A stretch of 64,000 nucleotides of DNA from an uncultured Pelagibacteraceae bacterium (GCA_902555065.1 CACDQQ010000002.1:142602-206601); one strand, 5' to 3'. Positions 1 to 8,425 are shown, counted from the stretch's first letter. Numbers and translations are program-made. Notes: generated from the sequence alone by a model not told the origin.

Positions 1-155
1 TTTCCAACTACATTGTATTTTTTTTTAAAATTAATTATTTGATTTTCAAAAGTCTTTAAGTTTAAAGTATTAAATCTAAATTTTTTATTTTCTTTTTCAG
101 TTTTTATATAGTGGTACATTACTATATTAAGAGTATTATTCTGTATTTTTATCAT
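1..155 (-). CDS. Polysaccharide deacetylase-like protein, N-terminal fragment
   Basis: Partial gene running off the left edge; 51 codons are visible from an ATG at 153-155. The N-terminus contains an NIVMYHYI stretch followed by a segment that reads like the 'F..Qi..fk..Y' start of NodB-type polysaccharide deacetylases. These enzymes remove N- or O-acetyl groups from extracellular or cell-wall sugars. The catalytic Asp/His motifs lie outside the window, so the call rests on the N-terminal pattern only. The start codon lies 1 nt beyond the stop of the upstream gene (157-1425), so the two are probably co-transcribed and belong to one surface-sugar locus. Alternative: another glycan-processing enzyme with a similar N-terminus. 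Confidence 0.5.
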   Translation of the reverse strand, partial: MIKIQNNTLNIVMYHYIKTEKENKKFRFNTLNLKTFENQIINFKKKYNVVG

Positions 156-156
156 A

Positions 157-1425
157 CTAATTTAGAAAAAAATTTTTTATAAATTTTTCTTGTCTGTATT
201 TGTTCCTTAAATTTTTATTTTCCAATATTAAAGATAAATTATTTTCAAGTTCATTAAAGCTAGTTACAAAAAGGTTTTTCTTAGAAAATATTTTATAGTG
301 ATCTAAGAATTTTGTTTTAAAGTAATTAGATTTAAGATATTTAATTGGTTCAAAAATATTAAATTTTTTTTTAATATTGAGGAAAATTGTATTTCTTCCT
401 AGCAGAACACTTTCTATTCCAATTGTTGATAAAAAATTAATATGACATATCGTATTTTTCAAAAGAGATAATTTACTATCGTAATTATATTCATATCTCA
501 TATATTCTTTTTTCTTTTTGTTTTCTCTTCTGAGCACTTGTTTCCCATATTCTTTAACAACTATATTGGGATATTTAAATTTAATTTTACTTTTTGTTTT
601 ACTATACAAAAAAGGGTACGGTCTTACATAAAGTTTTATATTAGATTTTTTCTTAATTAAGATTTCTCCTATACCATTTATTATTTCCATTTCTTCTTTA
701 GCTATCGAACTCTCTTGTTCAGTACATAATGAGTATAATATATATTTTTCCCTCGATTTTTTGATTTTTTTTAATTTTTTTAAATAAGAAAATTGAAAAG
801 AATTAAAATAAAAAATTTTGGAGTTTGGTATACAATGTCTTTTATTTAAGATTTTTCCAACTTCTAACGACCCAACAAAATAATATGTTCCCTTAAGATT
901 TACATCTTCAGAAAATAAATTATCCCAGCTATATAAAATAACTATAATTGGTATATTATTTTCTAATGCAAAATTAGTAATTTCATGATTTGTATAAATT
1001 TCATTAAACCTAAAATCTGTTATTAAGTAGTCAAATTTCATTCCTTTTTTGTTCGTTTTTAACAAAGAACGTCTTAAATAATTTTTGCTTATCAACAAAC
1101 CCATTTTATTTAAAATAAATTTAAAAGAAAAAAAAATTTTCATATGTAGACTGCTTGCTACAAATTTTTCTATAAAATAGTAATTTTGTAATGGGGAACT
1201 TTTATTTTTAGAAAATTTATCTAATAAAGTGAATAAAGTATTTTTATTTTCTTTTAATATAGAAATTTTTATTCTATTTCCTAAAATTTTTTTTGATATT
1301 TTTTGCCTGCTATAAATAGTTAAGTCATTTTGTTTGCTTAAATTATATAAAAATTTGTTAAATTCATTGTTATTAAATTCGTTAAAAGAGCATGCTATTT
1401 TTTTATTTTTAAAATTTAAATTCAT
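157..1425 (-). CDS. Hypothetical surface-polysaccharide protein, possibly a GT-B-like transferase
   Basis: 422 residues, no family firmly recognised. The middle part (a 'YLITDFRFNEIYTN' region followed by 'IPIIVILYSWDNL' and 'YYFVGSLEVG') and the C-terminal segment 'FLSTIGIESVLLGRNTIFL' resemble the two Rossmann-like halves of capsule or teichoic-acid glycosyl/glycerophospho-transferases, where a 'S..giEa.l.gkp' loop binds the nucleotide sugar. No signal peptide or transmembrane segment is obvious, so it is probably cytoplasmic. Lysine, asparagine, isoleucine and phenylalanine are extremely common, and the DNA is visibly more A+T-rich than the metabolic genes to its right. It is followed after 1 nt by a deacetylase-like gene. 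The role in surface glycan synthesis is inferred. Confidence 0.5.
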   Translation of the reverse strand: MNLNFKNKKIACSFNEFNNNEFNKFLYNLSKQNDLTIYSRQKISKKILGNRIKISILKENKNTLFTLLDKFSKNKSSPLQNYYFIEKFVASSLHMKIFFSFKFILNKMGLLISKNYLRRSLLKTNKKGMKFDYLITDFRFNEIYTNHEITNFALENNIPIIVILYSWDNLFSEDVNLKGTYYFVGSLEVGKILNKRHCIPNSKIFYFNSFQFSYLKKLKKIKKSREKYILYSLCTEQESSIAKEEMEIINGIGEILIKKKSNIKLYVRPYPFLYSKTKSKIKFKYPNIVVKEYGKQVLRRENKKKKEYMRYEYNYDSKLSLLKNTICHINFLSTIGIESVLLGRNTIFLNIKKKFNIFEPIKYLKSNYFKTKFLDHYKIFSKKNLFVTSFNELENNLSLILENKNLRNKYRQEKFIKNFFLN

Positions 1426-1465
1426 AATTTTTTGATAATTTATTTAAGATATCAATAAATTACAT

Positions 1466-2515
1466 TTAATGAAATATTGTTTTCAGAAATTCATTAACTT
1501 CGCTAGCCTTTGTATTCCAAGCTGTAACTAATCTGACAGTTTTACCATTCATTTCATCTTCACTCATCATATATTCATCTGTGTTTAAATGTTGGATCAT
1601 TGTCTTAGGTAATTTTACAAACACCTCATTCGCTTCTGTTGGATATTCAAGCTTAACTTGATTATTAGATACCAATCCATCACTTAACTTTTTGGCCATT
1701 AGATTTGCGTTTCTTGCGTTTTTTAACCAAACATCATTTGAGATATATCCATCTAATTGTGCAGAAACAAAACGCATTTTAGACAGTAGATGTCCGGATC
1801 TTTTTAACAAAAAAGGTAAATTACCAACTAATTCCTTTTTAAATATAATTATTGCTTCGGCTGCTATACATCCATTCTTAGTTGCTCCAAAAGATAATAT
1901 GTCAATTCCTGATTTCCATGTCATTTCTGCGGGAGTAACATTTAGTGAAACAAGCGCATTAGCGAACCTGGCACCATCCATATGTACTTTTAATTTTTTT
2001 TTATGTGCAATTTCAGAAATATTTCTAATTTGATCTAAAGTATAAACTTCACCAGTTTCTGTTGCTTGAGTTATGCTAACAATAGATGGTTGGGTGTGAT
2101 GCACAATTCCAAACCCTCCAATATTATCATTTAGCTCATCTACTGTTATTTTGCCGTCTTTACCGTTCAATGGAACAAGTTTTGCTCCACCTGTATAAAA
2201 TTCAGGGGCTCCACACTCATCAACATTGATATGAGAAAATTTATGGCAATAAATATTTCCAAATGATGGAGATATAGCAGAAAGTGCTAAAGCATTTGAT
2301 GCGGTTCCAGATGCTGTGGGGTAAACAATTACATCCCTTTCAAAAATTTTAGAAAATTTTTCCTGTAACACACCTGAAATTTCATCGTTGCCATACGGTG
2401 GAGCAATACCATCATTTGCTTTGATAATTGCTTCCAAAACCTCTGGACAAGCTCCTGTCACATTGTCTGAAGCAAATTTTACTCTTTTGCGTTTTGTATT
2501 AATTTTTGCATTCAT
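1466..2515 (-). CDS. ltaE: Low-specificity L-threonine aldolase
   Basis: PLP enzyme of the beta-eliminating lyase family that cleaves L-threonine or allo-threonine to glycine and acetaldehyde. The 349-residue length is normal. The N-terminal 'FASDNVTGACPEVLEAI' block matches the family, the PLP-ring Asp lies in HMDGARF (D180), and the Schiff-base lysine is in SFGATKNG (K213). It begins 1 nt after the stop of the amidinotransferase gene, so it is the downstream partner in an EamA-amidinotransferase-aldolase operon. In SAR11, where glycine supply is limiting, a glycine-producing aldolase makes sense; the link with the amidinotransferase (a glycine user) is inference. Confidence 0.88.
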   Translation of the reverse strand: MNAKINTKRKRVKFASDNVTGACPEVLEAIIKANDGIAPPYGNDEISGVLQEKFSKIFERDVIVYPTASGTASNALALSAISPSFGNIYCHKFSHINVDECGAPEFYTGGAKLVPLNGKDGKITVDELNDNIGGFGIVHHTQPSIVSITQATETGEVYTLDQIRNISEIAHKKKLKVHMDGARFANALVSLNVTPAEMTWKSGIDILSFGATKNGCIAAEAIIIFKKELVGNLPFLLKRSGHLLSKMRFVSAQLDGYISNDVWLKNARNANLMAKKLSDGLVSNNQVKLEYPTEANEVFVKLPKTMIQHLNTDEYMMSEDEMNGKTVRLVTAWNTKASEVNEFLKTIFH

Positions 2516-2516
2516 T

Positions 2517-3632
2517 TTATTGTTTTGGAAAATAATCTTTTAAAGTACCTTCTCTATAAACATCGGCTGTACAACAATGAAGGCCGCCACCAAAAGCGTA
2601 TGCATCTCTCAACTCTACAGGGATAACTTCCATACCTAATTTATCTAATTGTTCAGCTTGATATTTTTCACTTTTTTCAACGCATACAGTTTTGGGGTCG
2701 AGGACTAAAACATTCATTGATAGCCATACTGAAGAGTAACAAAGTGGTGGCGGGGTATTATGGGCAGGTTGTGCTGCATCAATAATTTCCCATCCATTAT
2801 CTTCAAATAATTTTCTTTGTTCTTTTGGAAGTCTTCGCTGTGGGTTATTAATAATTAACCCTTCTTTAATTGGGGTAAAGGTTGCATCAATATGAATTGG
2901 ATAAGGATCGCCTGGGAAATTTACAGCATGAACTCTATGATCCTTAAAATGTCTTTTTATCCAATCAATTCCTTTTAAGTTAGTTGTAAATCCATGTTGT
3001 ACAACTAAATCCTTTCCAAATCTTAGAATATCTGCGGCATCAAATAATGGCTCTTCCTCTGTTGTGACAAAGTATTTATTTTCTGTCCATTCAAGTCTTT
3101 TAGTTACACCAATTTTATCTGATAAATAGTCTTTTCTATAATCTGCATCTGTTAATCTAGGCTTTGGCGCTGACTCATGTCTCATATTTGGATCTTTATT
3201 ATAATACTCTTTTAATAATGGTCTGTAACATAGGTACTCAAACCATCTGCACCTGTAGCTCATTGTAGCTTCTAATATTTCATTTCCCACAGTTAATAAA
3301 ACATCTCTAGGTGGCATGCATCCAAACATAGTTTCGGCTTTCCAGTCAGGAGTTGATGTTGGTTGATTAAAATCTAAAGGTGTTGGTCTATCAACTTTTA
3401 TGCCCCTTTTTTCAAGCAAATTTGAAAAGTTATTTAATAGTTCATTAGCTTTATCGACAGTGTCCTTAGTTCTTGGACCATAAGTTCCTCGCATATCAGA
3501 GTCTTCTGGAACTTTAGCATCTAAAGCAGGTTCGGGTGCTGGAATACAAGTACCATCTGCTCTACCAACAATTACATGTTTTAATGGATCCCATTCATTC
3601 CAACTATTAACAATCTTATTATTTTGAACCAT
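2517..3632 (-). CDS. Glycine amidinotransferase-like enzyme
   Basis: 371 residues of the arginine:glycine/inosamine amidinotransferase family (pentein fold), which moves the amidino group of arginine to an amine acceptor. Visible family marks are the N-terminal 'NSWNEWDPLKHVIVG', the 'PRDVLLTVGNEI' block, the central 'YPIHIDATFTPI' histidine segment and the C-terminal catalytic cysteine region GGGLHCCTADVYREG (C353/C354). The vertebrate enzyme makes guanidinoacetate; the bacterial acceptor cannot be read from sequence, and inosamine-type acceptors are possible. It sits between an EamA exporter (6 nt upstream) and threonine aldolase (1 nt downstream), suggesting a glycine-linked product that may be exported. 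Confidence 0.8.
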   Translation of the reverse strand: MVQNNKIVNSWNEWDPLKHVIVGRADGTCIPAPEPALDAKVPEDSDMRGTYGPRTKDTVDKANELLNNFSNLLEKRGIKVDRPTPLDFNQPTSTPDWKAETMFGCMPPRDVLLTVGNEILEATMSYRCRWFEYLCYRPLLKEYYNKDPNMRHESAPKPRLTDADYRKDYLSDKIGVTKRLEWTENKYFVTTEEEPLFDAADILRFGKDLVVQHGFTTNLKGIDWIKRHFKDHRVHAVNFPGDPYPIHIDATFTPIKEGLIINNPQRRLPKEQRKLFEDNGWEIIDAAQPAHNTPPPLCYSSVWLSMNVLVLDPKTVCVEKSEKYQAEQLDKLGMEVIPVELRDAYAFGGGLHCCTADVYREGTLKDYFPKQ

Positions 3633-3638
3633 GTAAAA

Positions 3639-4544
3639 TTAATTTAATCCAATAAATCTTCTATTAGATTGCATTATCATACTATAATAAAATATTGCTA
3701 AAAAAATAAAGAAACCTCCAATAATTGTGTTAGTTGAGGGAATTTCATTTATTCCAAGCCATGGAAGCCAGACCCAAAATATACCTCCTATAACTTCAGT
3801 CAAAGATAGCAAAGTCAAATCAGCTGCCGGAATGTGTTTAGATCCAATTGAATAAAGAATTAAACCCATGCAAACAAGAGTCCCATGAGTTGCAAATAAT
3901 GCTTCATTTTTATTTGAGGATAAGAAATTTGCATCATTATTTAAAAGCATGACTGTTGAAAATAAAAAACAAAATAAGCCAGCAATAGCAACAGTTGTAA
4001 ACGTAGGTGTTTGTTTTCTCCATCTCAGACTGACTGAGAATATTGAAAAACCTAATGCTGATACTAGTCCAAATATTAAACCCATTAAAGAATTTTCTCC
4101 AGTATTATCGTAAGCCATTACTATAATACCAAATGCTGCAACTAAAATTGATATCCAAACTGTAATTGAAATTTTTTCTTTCAAAAAAAGAAATCCAAGT
4201 AATGCAGTTATAAAAGGCATTGCAGCCAAACATAATAGAGTTACTGCAGCTGTAGTATTAGTAATCGACCAGATGAATGTTATCATTGCTGTTCCTAAAC
4301 CAACACCACCTATAATTCCAGATATTCCAATTTTTAAATAATTTTTATAAAAAGAAAATCCCTCTTCCAAGAATAAGTAGACATTTAGCAATAAGAAAAT
4401 AACAATACCTCTAGCAAACAAGTATTGCCAAGGAACTGTTTCGGGTTGATCTATATGTCTTACAACATATGGGCCAAATGACCAAAGTATGCCAGCAAAT
4501 AAAACAATTGGAATAGCAACTTTAGGATTTTTTAAATCAGGCAT
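3639..4544 (-). CDS. EamA/DMT-family membrane transporter
   Basis: 301 residues with about ten hydrophobic helices in two repeated EamA halves. Typical marks are 'FAGILWSFGPYVVRHID' at the start, 'LGFLFLKEKISITVWISI' at the end of the first half and 'LSLTEVIGGIFWVWL' in the second. Such proteins usually export amino acids or related metabolites across the inner membrane. It is the first gene of a minus-strand operon with the amidinotransferase and threonine aldolase, so its substrate may be a guanidino compound, threonine or glycine derivative; that is a guess from context. A second, separate EamA gene lies at 19222-20094. Confidence 0.85.
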   Translation of the reverse strand: MPDLKNPKVAIPIVLFAGILWSFGPYVVRHIDQPETVPWQYLFARGIVIFLLLNVYLFLEEGFSFYKNYLKIGISGIIGGVGLGTAMITFIWSITNTTAAVTLLCLAAMPFITALLGFLFLKEKISITVWISILVAAFGIIVMAYDNTGENSLMGLIFGLVSALGFSIFSVSLRWRKQTPTFTTVAIAGLFCFLFSTVMLLNNDANFLSSNKNEALFATHGTLVCMGLILYSIGSKHIPAADLTLLSLTEVIGGIFWVWLPWLGINEIPSTNTIIGGFFIFLAIFYYSMIMQSNRRFIGLN

Positions 4545-4591
4545 AAAATAATTTATTTTTTATAAATTTTTAGTGATATTATTAAATAAAT

Positions 4592-4993
4592 ATGGATTTA
4601 GATATAATAAAAATTGCATCCGACACGACTAATAATAAAATATTGAAAGATTACACTCATAGATCGAAATATAAAAATAAAACTTGTGGTGATATAATTG
4701 AAATGAGAGTTAATATTAAGAAAAACATAATACAAGATATTGGGTATCAGACAAAGTCCTGTGTTTACTGTCAAGCTTCTGCAAGCTTAATATCTCATAA
4801 ACTTATCAAAAAAAGTAAAAATAAAGTTAATTATTTATTAAAAAATCTTATCGATTATTTTGAAAATGAAATTAAACCTTTGCCAAAAAATCTAAATAAA
4901 TTTAATAAATTGTTTAATAAAAAAAATATATCTAGAAAAAACTGTGTATTAATGCCATTAATTGCACTTAAAAAACTCCATATTGATGAATAA
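4592..4993 (+). CDS. SufU/IscU-like iron-sulfur scaffold protein
   Basis: 133 residues of the NifU N-terminal/IscU fold. The three ligand positions of SufU-type proteins are visible: C32 in TCGD, C57/C60 in SCVYCQAS and C119 in RKNC. The CxxC spacing in the second motif is unusual, since SufU normally has a single Cys there. The protein probably helps assemble Fe-S clusters or relays sulfur from a cysteine desulfurase, but no desulfurase or suf gene lies nearby in the window. It overlaps the start of the HPP gene by 8 nt, so the two are translationally coupled. Confidence 0.75.
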   Translation: MDLDIIKIASDTTNNKILKDYTHRSKYKNKTCGDIIEMRVNIKKNIIQDIGYQTKSCVYCQASASLISHKLIKKSKNKVNYLLKNLIDYFENEIKPLPKNLNKFNKLFNKKNISRKNCVLMPLIALKKLHIDE

Positions 4994-5450
4994 TTTAGAT
5001 ATTAAAAAACCTGTTATCGCTGCAATATTTTCTACTTTGACAATTGGGGTTTTGTCATTGCTTACTTATAAAACACCTTATGGATTATTTTTGATTGCTT
5101 CCTTTGGTTCTACAATGGTTTTGCTTTATGGGTATCCAGAAAGTCCTTTTGCAAAACCTAAAAATATATTTTTTGGTCATTTTTTAACTTCACTTGTTGG
5201 TGTGATATTTGTGAATTTCGTTCCACTTCCGATATATATTATTATACCTGTTGCTGTTGGTATAGGTGTCGGATTAATGATTATTCTTAATGTAACCCAC
5301 CCTCCTGCAGGAGGAAATCCTATAATTGTGATCATGGGGTCAGTTTCATTTGAATATTTAATTTCCCCAGTTATAAGCGGATCAATTATTGTAATAGTTT
5401 TTGGCATAATCTTGAACAAATTTATTGCTAAAAGGAATTACCCAAAATAA
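4986..5450 (+). CDS. HPP-family integral membrane protein
   Basis: About 154 residues with four to five hydrophobic helices and the family hallmark HPPAGGNPI (written in the DNA near 5299-5325). HPP-domain proteins are inner-membrane proteins; a plant chloroplast member takes part in nitrite transport, but the bacterial role is uncertain. I chose the ATG at 4986, which gives an 8-nt overlap with the preceding scaffold gene and starts MNNLDIKKPVIAA, just before the first helix. An in-frame start at 4962 would add eight residues. The downstream sequence to 5544 is the formate dehydrogenase leader. Confidence 0.8.
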   Translation: MNNLDIKKPVIAAIFSTLTIGVLSLLTYKTPYGLFLIASFGSTMVLLYGYPESPFAKPKNIFFGHFLTSLVGVIFVNFVPLPIYIIIPVAVGIGVGLMIILNVTHPPAGGNPIIVIMGSVSFEYLISPVISGSIIVIVFGIILNKFIAKRNYPK

Positions 5451-5463
5451 ACACAATTTGTTT

Positions 5464-5490
5464 GCTAGTCCTATTTAACTTGTGCTAGTC
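5464..5490 (+). promoter_or_regulatory. GCTAGTC direct repeats upstream of formate dehydrogenase
   Basis: GCTAGTC occurs at 5464-5470 and again at 5484-5490, exactly 20 bp apart (about two helical turns), and a partial third copy GCTAGT lies at 5526-5531. Same-face spacing upstream of a single gene suggests a regulator binding site, but no matching regulator is known to me. Confidence 0.35.
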
Positions 5491-5544
5491 TTTTCAAATA
5501 ATAATTAATAATTCAGCTTAAAGAAGCTAGTAATAGGAGTAAAA

Positions 5545-6744
5545 ATGAAAGTACTTTGTGTATTGTATGATGATCCAAAAGGAGGAATGCCTAAATCTTA
5601 TCCTCTGTCGGATTTACCAAAATTAGAGAAATATCCAGATGGAATGACATTACCATCGCCTAAAGGAAGAGATTTTACACCAGGCCAATTACTTGGTTGT
5701 GTTTCAGGTGAACTTGGTTTGAGAAAGTTTTTAGAGAGTAATGGACACGAGTTGGTTGTTACTAACAGTAAAGATGGAGATGGATGCGAAGCGGATAAAC
5801 ATATTGTTGATGCTGACATTGTTATCTCTCAACCATTTTTCCCTTATTATTTAACTAAAGAAAGAATCGCTAAAGCTAAAAACCTTAAGATGGCAATAAC
5901 AGCAGGAATAGGTTCTGATCACGTTGATTTACAAGCAGCAATGGATAATAAAATTGATGTTGTTGAAGTAACTTTCTGTAATTCTAGATCAGTTGCTGAA
6001 CACATAGTAATGATGATTGTTTCAATGGTTAGAGATTATCACAATCAACATAGAATAGTTAATGAAGGTGGATGGAATATTGCAGATGCTGTTCAAAGAA
6101 GTTATGACGTTGAAGGAATGCATATAGGAACTGTTGCTGCTGGAAGGATCGGATTAGATGCACTTAGAAAAATGAAACCATTTGATGTTCATTTGCACTA
6201 TTTTGACAGACATAAATTACCTGACAGTGTTGAAAAAGAACTAAACTTAACTTTTCATGAATCAGTGGAATCTATGGTAAAAGTATGCGACGTTGTTACA
6301 ATTAATTGTCCACTTCATCCTGAAACTGAAAATTTGTTTGATGATGAAATGATAAGTAAAATGAAAAAAGGAGCATACATAGTTAACACTGCAAGAGGTA
6401 AAATTTGTAATCGAGATGCAATAGCTAAAGCCCTAAAAAGTGGACAGCTAAGTGGTTACGCAGGTGATGTATGGTTTCCACAGCCTGCTCCAAACGACCA
6501 TGTATGGAGAACAATGCCAAATCATGGAATGACACCTCACACTTCTGGTACATCTTTATCTGCTCAAGCAAGATATGCAGATGGTGTTAGAGAAATATTG
6601 GAATGTTTCTTTGAAGGAAAAGAAATTAGAAATCAATATTTGATCGTAAAAGATGGCCAATTAGCAGGAATGGGTGCGCATTCTTACAGTAAAGGGTCTG
6701 CGACTAGTGGATCAGAAGAAGCTGCTAAATATCAAAAAAAATAA
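5545..6744 (+). CDS. fdh: NAD-dependent formate dehydrogenase
   Basis: 399-residue member of the D-2-hydroxyacid dehydrogenase family that oxidises formate to CO2 with reduction of NAD+. The numbering matches the well-studied Pseudomonas enzyme closely: N146, D221 (selects NAD over NADP), R284 in TARGK, D308 and H332 in PHTSG are all present. The glycine-rich dinucleotide loop reads GTVAAGRIG (about 195-203). It stands alone behind a leader of about 94 nt with a clear AGGAG ribosome site at 5535-5539 and is followed by a long hairpin at 6753-6793. It would drain one-carbon units (formate from folate or methyl oxidation) into NADH, which fits the C1-rich neighbourhood. Confidence 0.96.
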   Translation: MKVLCVLYDDPKGGMPKSYPLSDLPKLEKYPDGMTLPSPKGRDFTPGQLLGCVSGELGLRKFLESNGHELVVTNSKDGDGCEADKHIVDADIVISQPFFPYYLTKERIAKAKNLKMAITAGIGSDHVDLQAAMDNKIDVVEVTFCNSRSVAEHIVMMIVSMVRDYHNQHRIVNEGGWNIADAVQRSYDVEGMHIGTVAAGRIGLDALRKMKPFDVHLHYFDRHKLPDSVEKELNLTFHESVESMVKVCDVVTINCPLHPETENLFDDEMISKMKKGAYIVNTARGKICNRDAIAKALKSGQLSGYAGDVWFPQPAPNDHVWRTMPNHGMTPHTSGTSLSAQARYADGVREILECFFEGKEIRNQYLIVKDGQLAGMGAHSYSKGSATSGSEEAAKYQKK

Positions 6745-6752
6745 AATAGATT

Positions 6753-6793
6753 TATTAAAGGTATGCTACTTAAATAAGTAGCTACCTTTAATA
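6753..6793 (+). terminator. Long 3' hairpin after formate dehydrogenase
   Basis: TATTAAAGGTA at 6753-6763 pairs with TACCTTTAATA at 6783-6793, and GCTACTTA at 6765-6772 pairs with TAAGTAGC at 6775-6782, leaving one bulged T at 6764 and a tiny apical loop. There is no T-run directly after it, so it may stabilise the mRNA 3' end as much as terminate transcription. Confidence 0.6.
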
Positions 6794-6830
6794 CCATAGA
6801 TTTAAACCCTCATTATTATATATTTTAGAT

Positions 6831-7403
6831 ATGAGGTTATTTTACTACTTTTTGCTATTATTTCTTGTCTCGACATCATTATCTCATTCAAAAGATAAAG
6901 CGTATTTTGCAGGAGGTTGCTTCTGGTGCATGGAAGAATCTTTTGAAATGTTGGAAGGTGTAAAAGAAGTTATATCAGGTTATTCAGGAGGGATCTCTGC
7001 AAATCCAACATATAGAGAAGTCACTTATGGAGATACTGGTCATTTTGAGGTTGTTGAAATAATTTATGACAAAGAGAAAATATCCTATAAAGAACTCTTA
7101 AAAAACTTCTGGCTTAATATTGATCCATTTGATGCTTATGGCCAGTTTTGCGATAAAGGATACAGCTACAGATCTGTAGCATTTTATGAAAACGATTATC
7201 AGAAAGATTTAATTGAGAAAGATATAAAAAGATTAGAAAAGAAATTTAAAAAGAAGGTAGTCACATACGTTAAAGAATTTGAGATTTTTTACAAAGCAGA
7301 GGATAAACATCAAGATTACTATCAGGTATATTTAGAAAATTATTTAAAATATAAGAAAGCATGCAAAAGAGAGAGAATACTTGATATTATTTGGGGATCA
7401 TAA
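6831..7403 (+). CDS. msrA: Peptide-methionine (S)-S-oxide reductase, exported
   Basis: 190 residues. The catalytic cysteine is C30 in the family signature GGCFWCMEE, and further MsrA blocks (GYSGG, GHFEVVEIIYD, YRSVAFY, AEDKHQDYY) are all visible. The first 20 residues (basic start, then FYYFLLLFLVSTSLSHS) look like a signal peptide, so this copy probably repairs oxidised methionines in the periplasm. It is followed after 3 nt by an MDR-family reductase, perhaps as one transcription unit. Its reductant partner is not obvious in the window. Confidence 0.93.
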   Translation: MRLFYYFLLLFLVSTSLSHSKDKAYFAGGCFWCMEESFEMLEGVKEVISGYSGGISANPTYREVTYGDTGHFEVVEIIYDKEKISYKELLKNFWLNIDPFDAYGQFCDKGYSYRSVAFYENDYQKDLIEKDIKRLEKKFKKKVVTYVKEFEIFYKAEDKHQDYYQVYLENYLKYKKACKRERILDIIWGS

Positions 7404-7406
7404 TTA

Positions 7407-8414
7407 ATGCCTGTAACAAGCAAATTCGTAGCTTTAAAAAACTATATCCCCACAGGTTTGCCAAAAGAAACTGACTTTGAAATAAAAACAAAAGAGATAT
7501 CTTTAGATACTAAGAACAATATATTGGTTTTAAATTTATGGATTTCAGTTGATCCTTATATGAGGGCAAGGATGACTGAAAGAAAAAACTATAAACCACC
7601 TTTTAATATTGGTGAAGAGATGGAAGGTTATGCGTTAGGAATAGTTAAAGAGTCTAAAGACAAAAATTTTAAAGAAGGAGATATTGTTTTTAGTAGTTTC
7701 GGGATGAGAGATTACTTTGTTTGTAATTCCAATGATCTAAAAAGAATTGAGCCAATGAATATTCCTATACAAACATATCTAGGTCCACTTGGAATGACAG
7801 GTCATACAGCTTATATAGGACTTTTTAAACATGGTGAGTTAAAACCAGGTCAAACAATCCTTGTTTCTTCAGCTGGAGGTAGTGTTGGATCTACTGTTTG
7901 TCAAATTGCAAAAAATATGGGTTGTAAAGTAATTGCAAGTACAGGATCAGATGAAAAAGTTAAATGGTTAAAAAATGATTTAAAAATTGATCATGCGTTT
8001 AACTATAAAAAAATTGAAAATCTTGTTTTGCATCTTAAAGAAGTTTGTCCTGAAGGATTTGATTTATATTTTGATAATGTAGGTGGCGATTTCTTAGAGT
8101 CAGCTATTTTTCAAATGAAGAACTTTGGAAGAATTGTAATTTGTGGAAGGATATCTCAAATGAATGCAGCTAATCCTGGCTCTGGTTTAAAAAATATGGC
8201 CCATGTTCTTGTAAAAAGACTAACTATTAAAGGTTTTATAATTTTTGATCATGAAAATGATAGAGAACAGTTTGAAACCGATATGGTTAAATGGCTATTA
8301 GAAGATAAAATTAAATTTAAAGAAACTGTTTACGAGGGTATAGAAAATACGCCAAAATCATTCATTGATTTATTAGAAGGTAAAAACATAGGAAAAATGC
8401 TTGTAAAAATTTAA
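7407..8414 (+). CDS. NADP-dependent medium-chain reductase (prostaglandin/leukotriene reductase type)
   Basis: 335-residue zinc-free medium-chain dehydrogenase/reductase. The start 'PVTSKFVALKNYIPTGLPKETDF', the 'WISVDPYMRARM' motif, the 'GPLGMTGHTAYIGL' segment and the nucleotide loop SSAGGSVGS (about residues 152-160) are typical of the family containing curcumin reductase CurA and leukotriene B4 dehydrogenase, which reduce alpha,beta-unsaturated ketones and aldehydes with NADPH. Such enzymes detoxify lipid-peroxidation products, in line with neighbouring msrA. The true substrate is not known. Confidence 0.88.
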   Translation: MPVTSKFVALKNYIPTGLPKETDFEIKTKEISLDTKNNILVLNLWISVDPYMRARMTERKNYKPPFNIGEEMEGYALGIVKESKDKNFKEGDIVFSSFGMRDYFVCNSNDLKRIEPMNIPIQTYLGPLGMTGHTAYIGLFKHGELKPGQTILVSSAGGSVGSTVCQIAKNMGCKVIASTGSDEKVKWLKNDLKIDHAFNYKKIENLVLHLKEVCPEGFDLYFDNVGGDFLESAIFQMKNFGRIVICGRISQMNAANPGSGLKNMAHVLVKRLTIKGFIIFDHENDREQFETDMVKWLLEDKIKFKETVYEGIENTPKSFIDLLEGKNIGKMLVKI

Positions 8415-8425
8415 TTAGAATTTTT

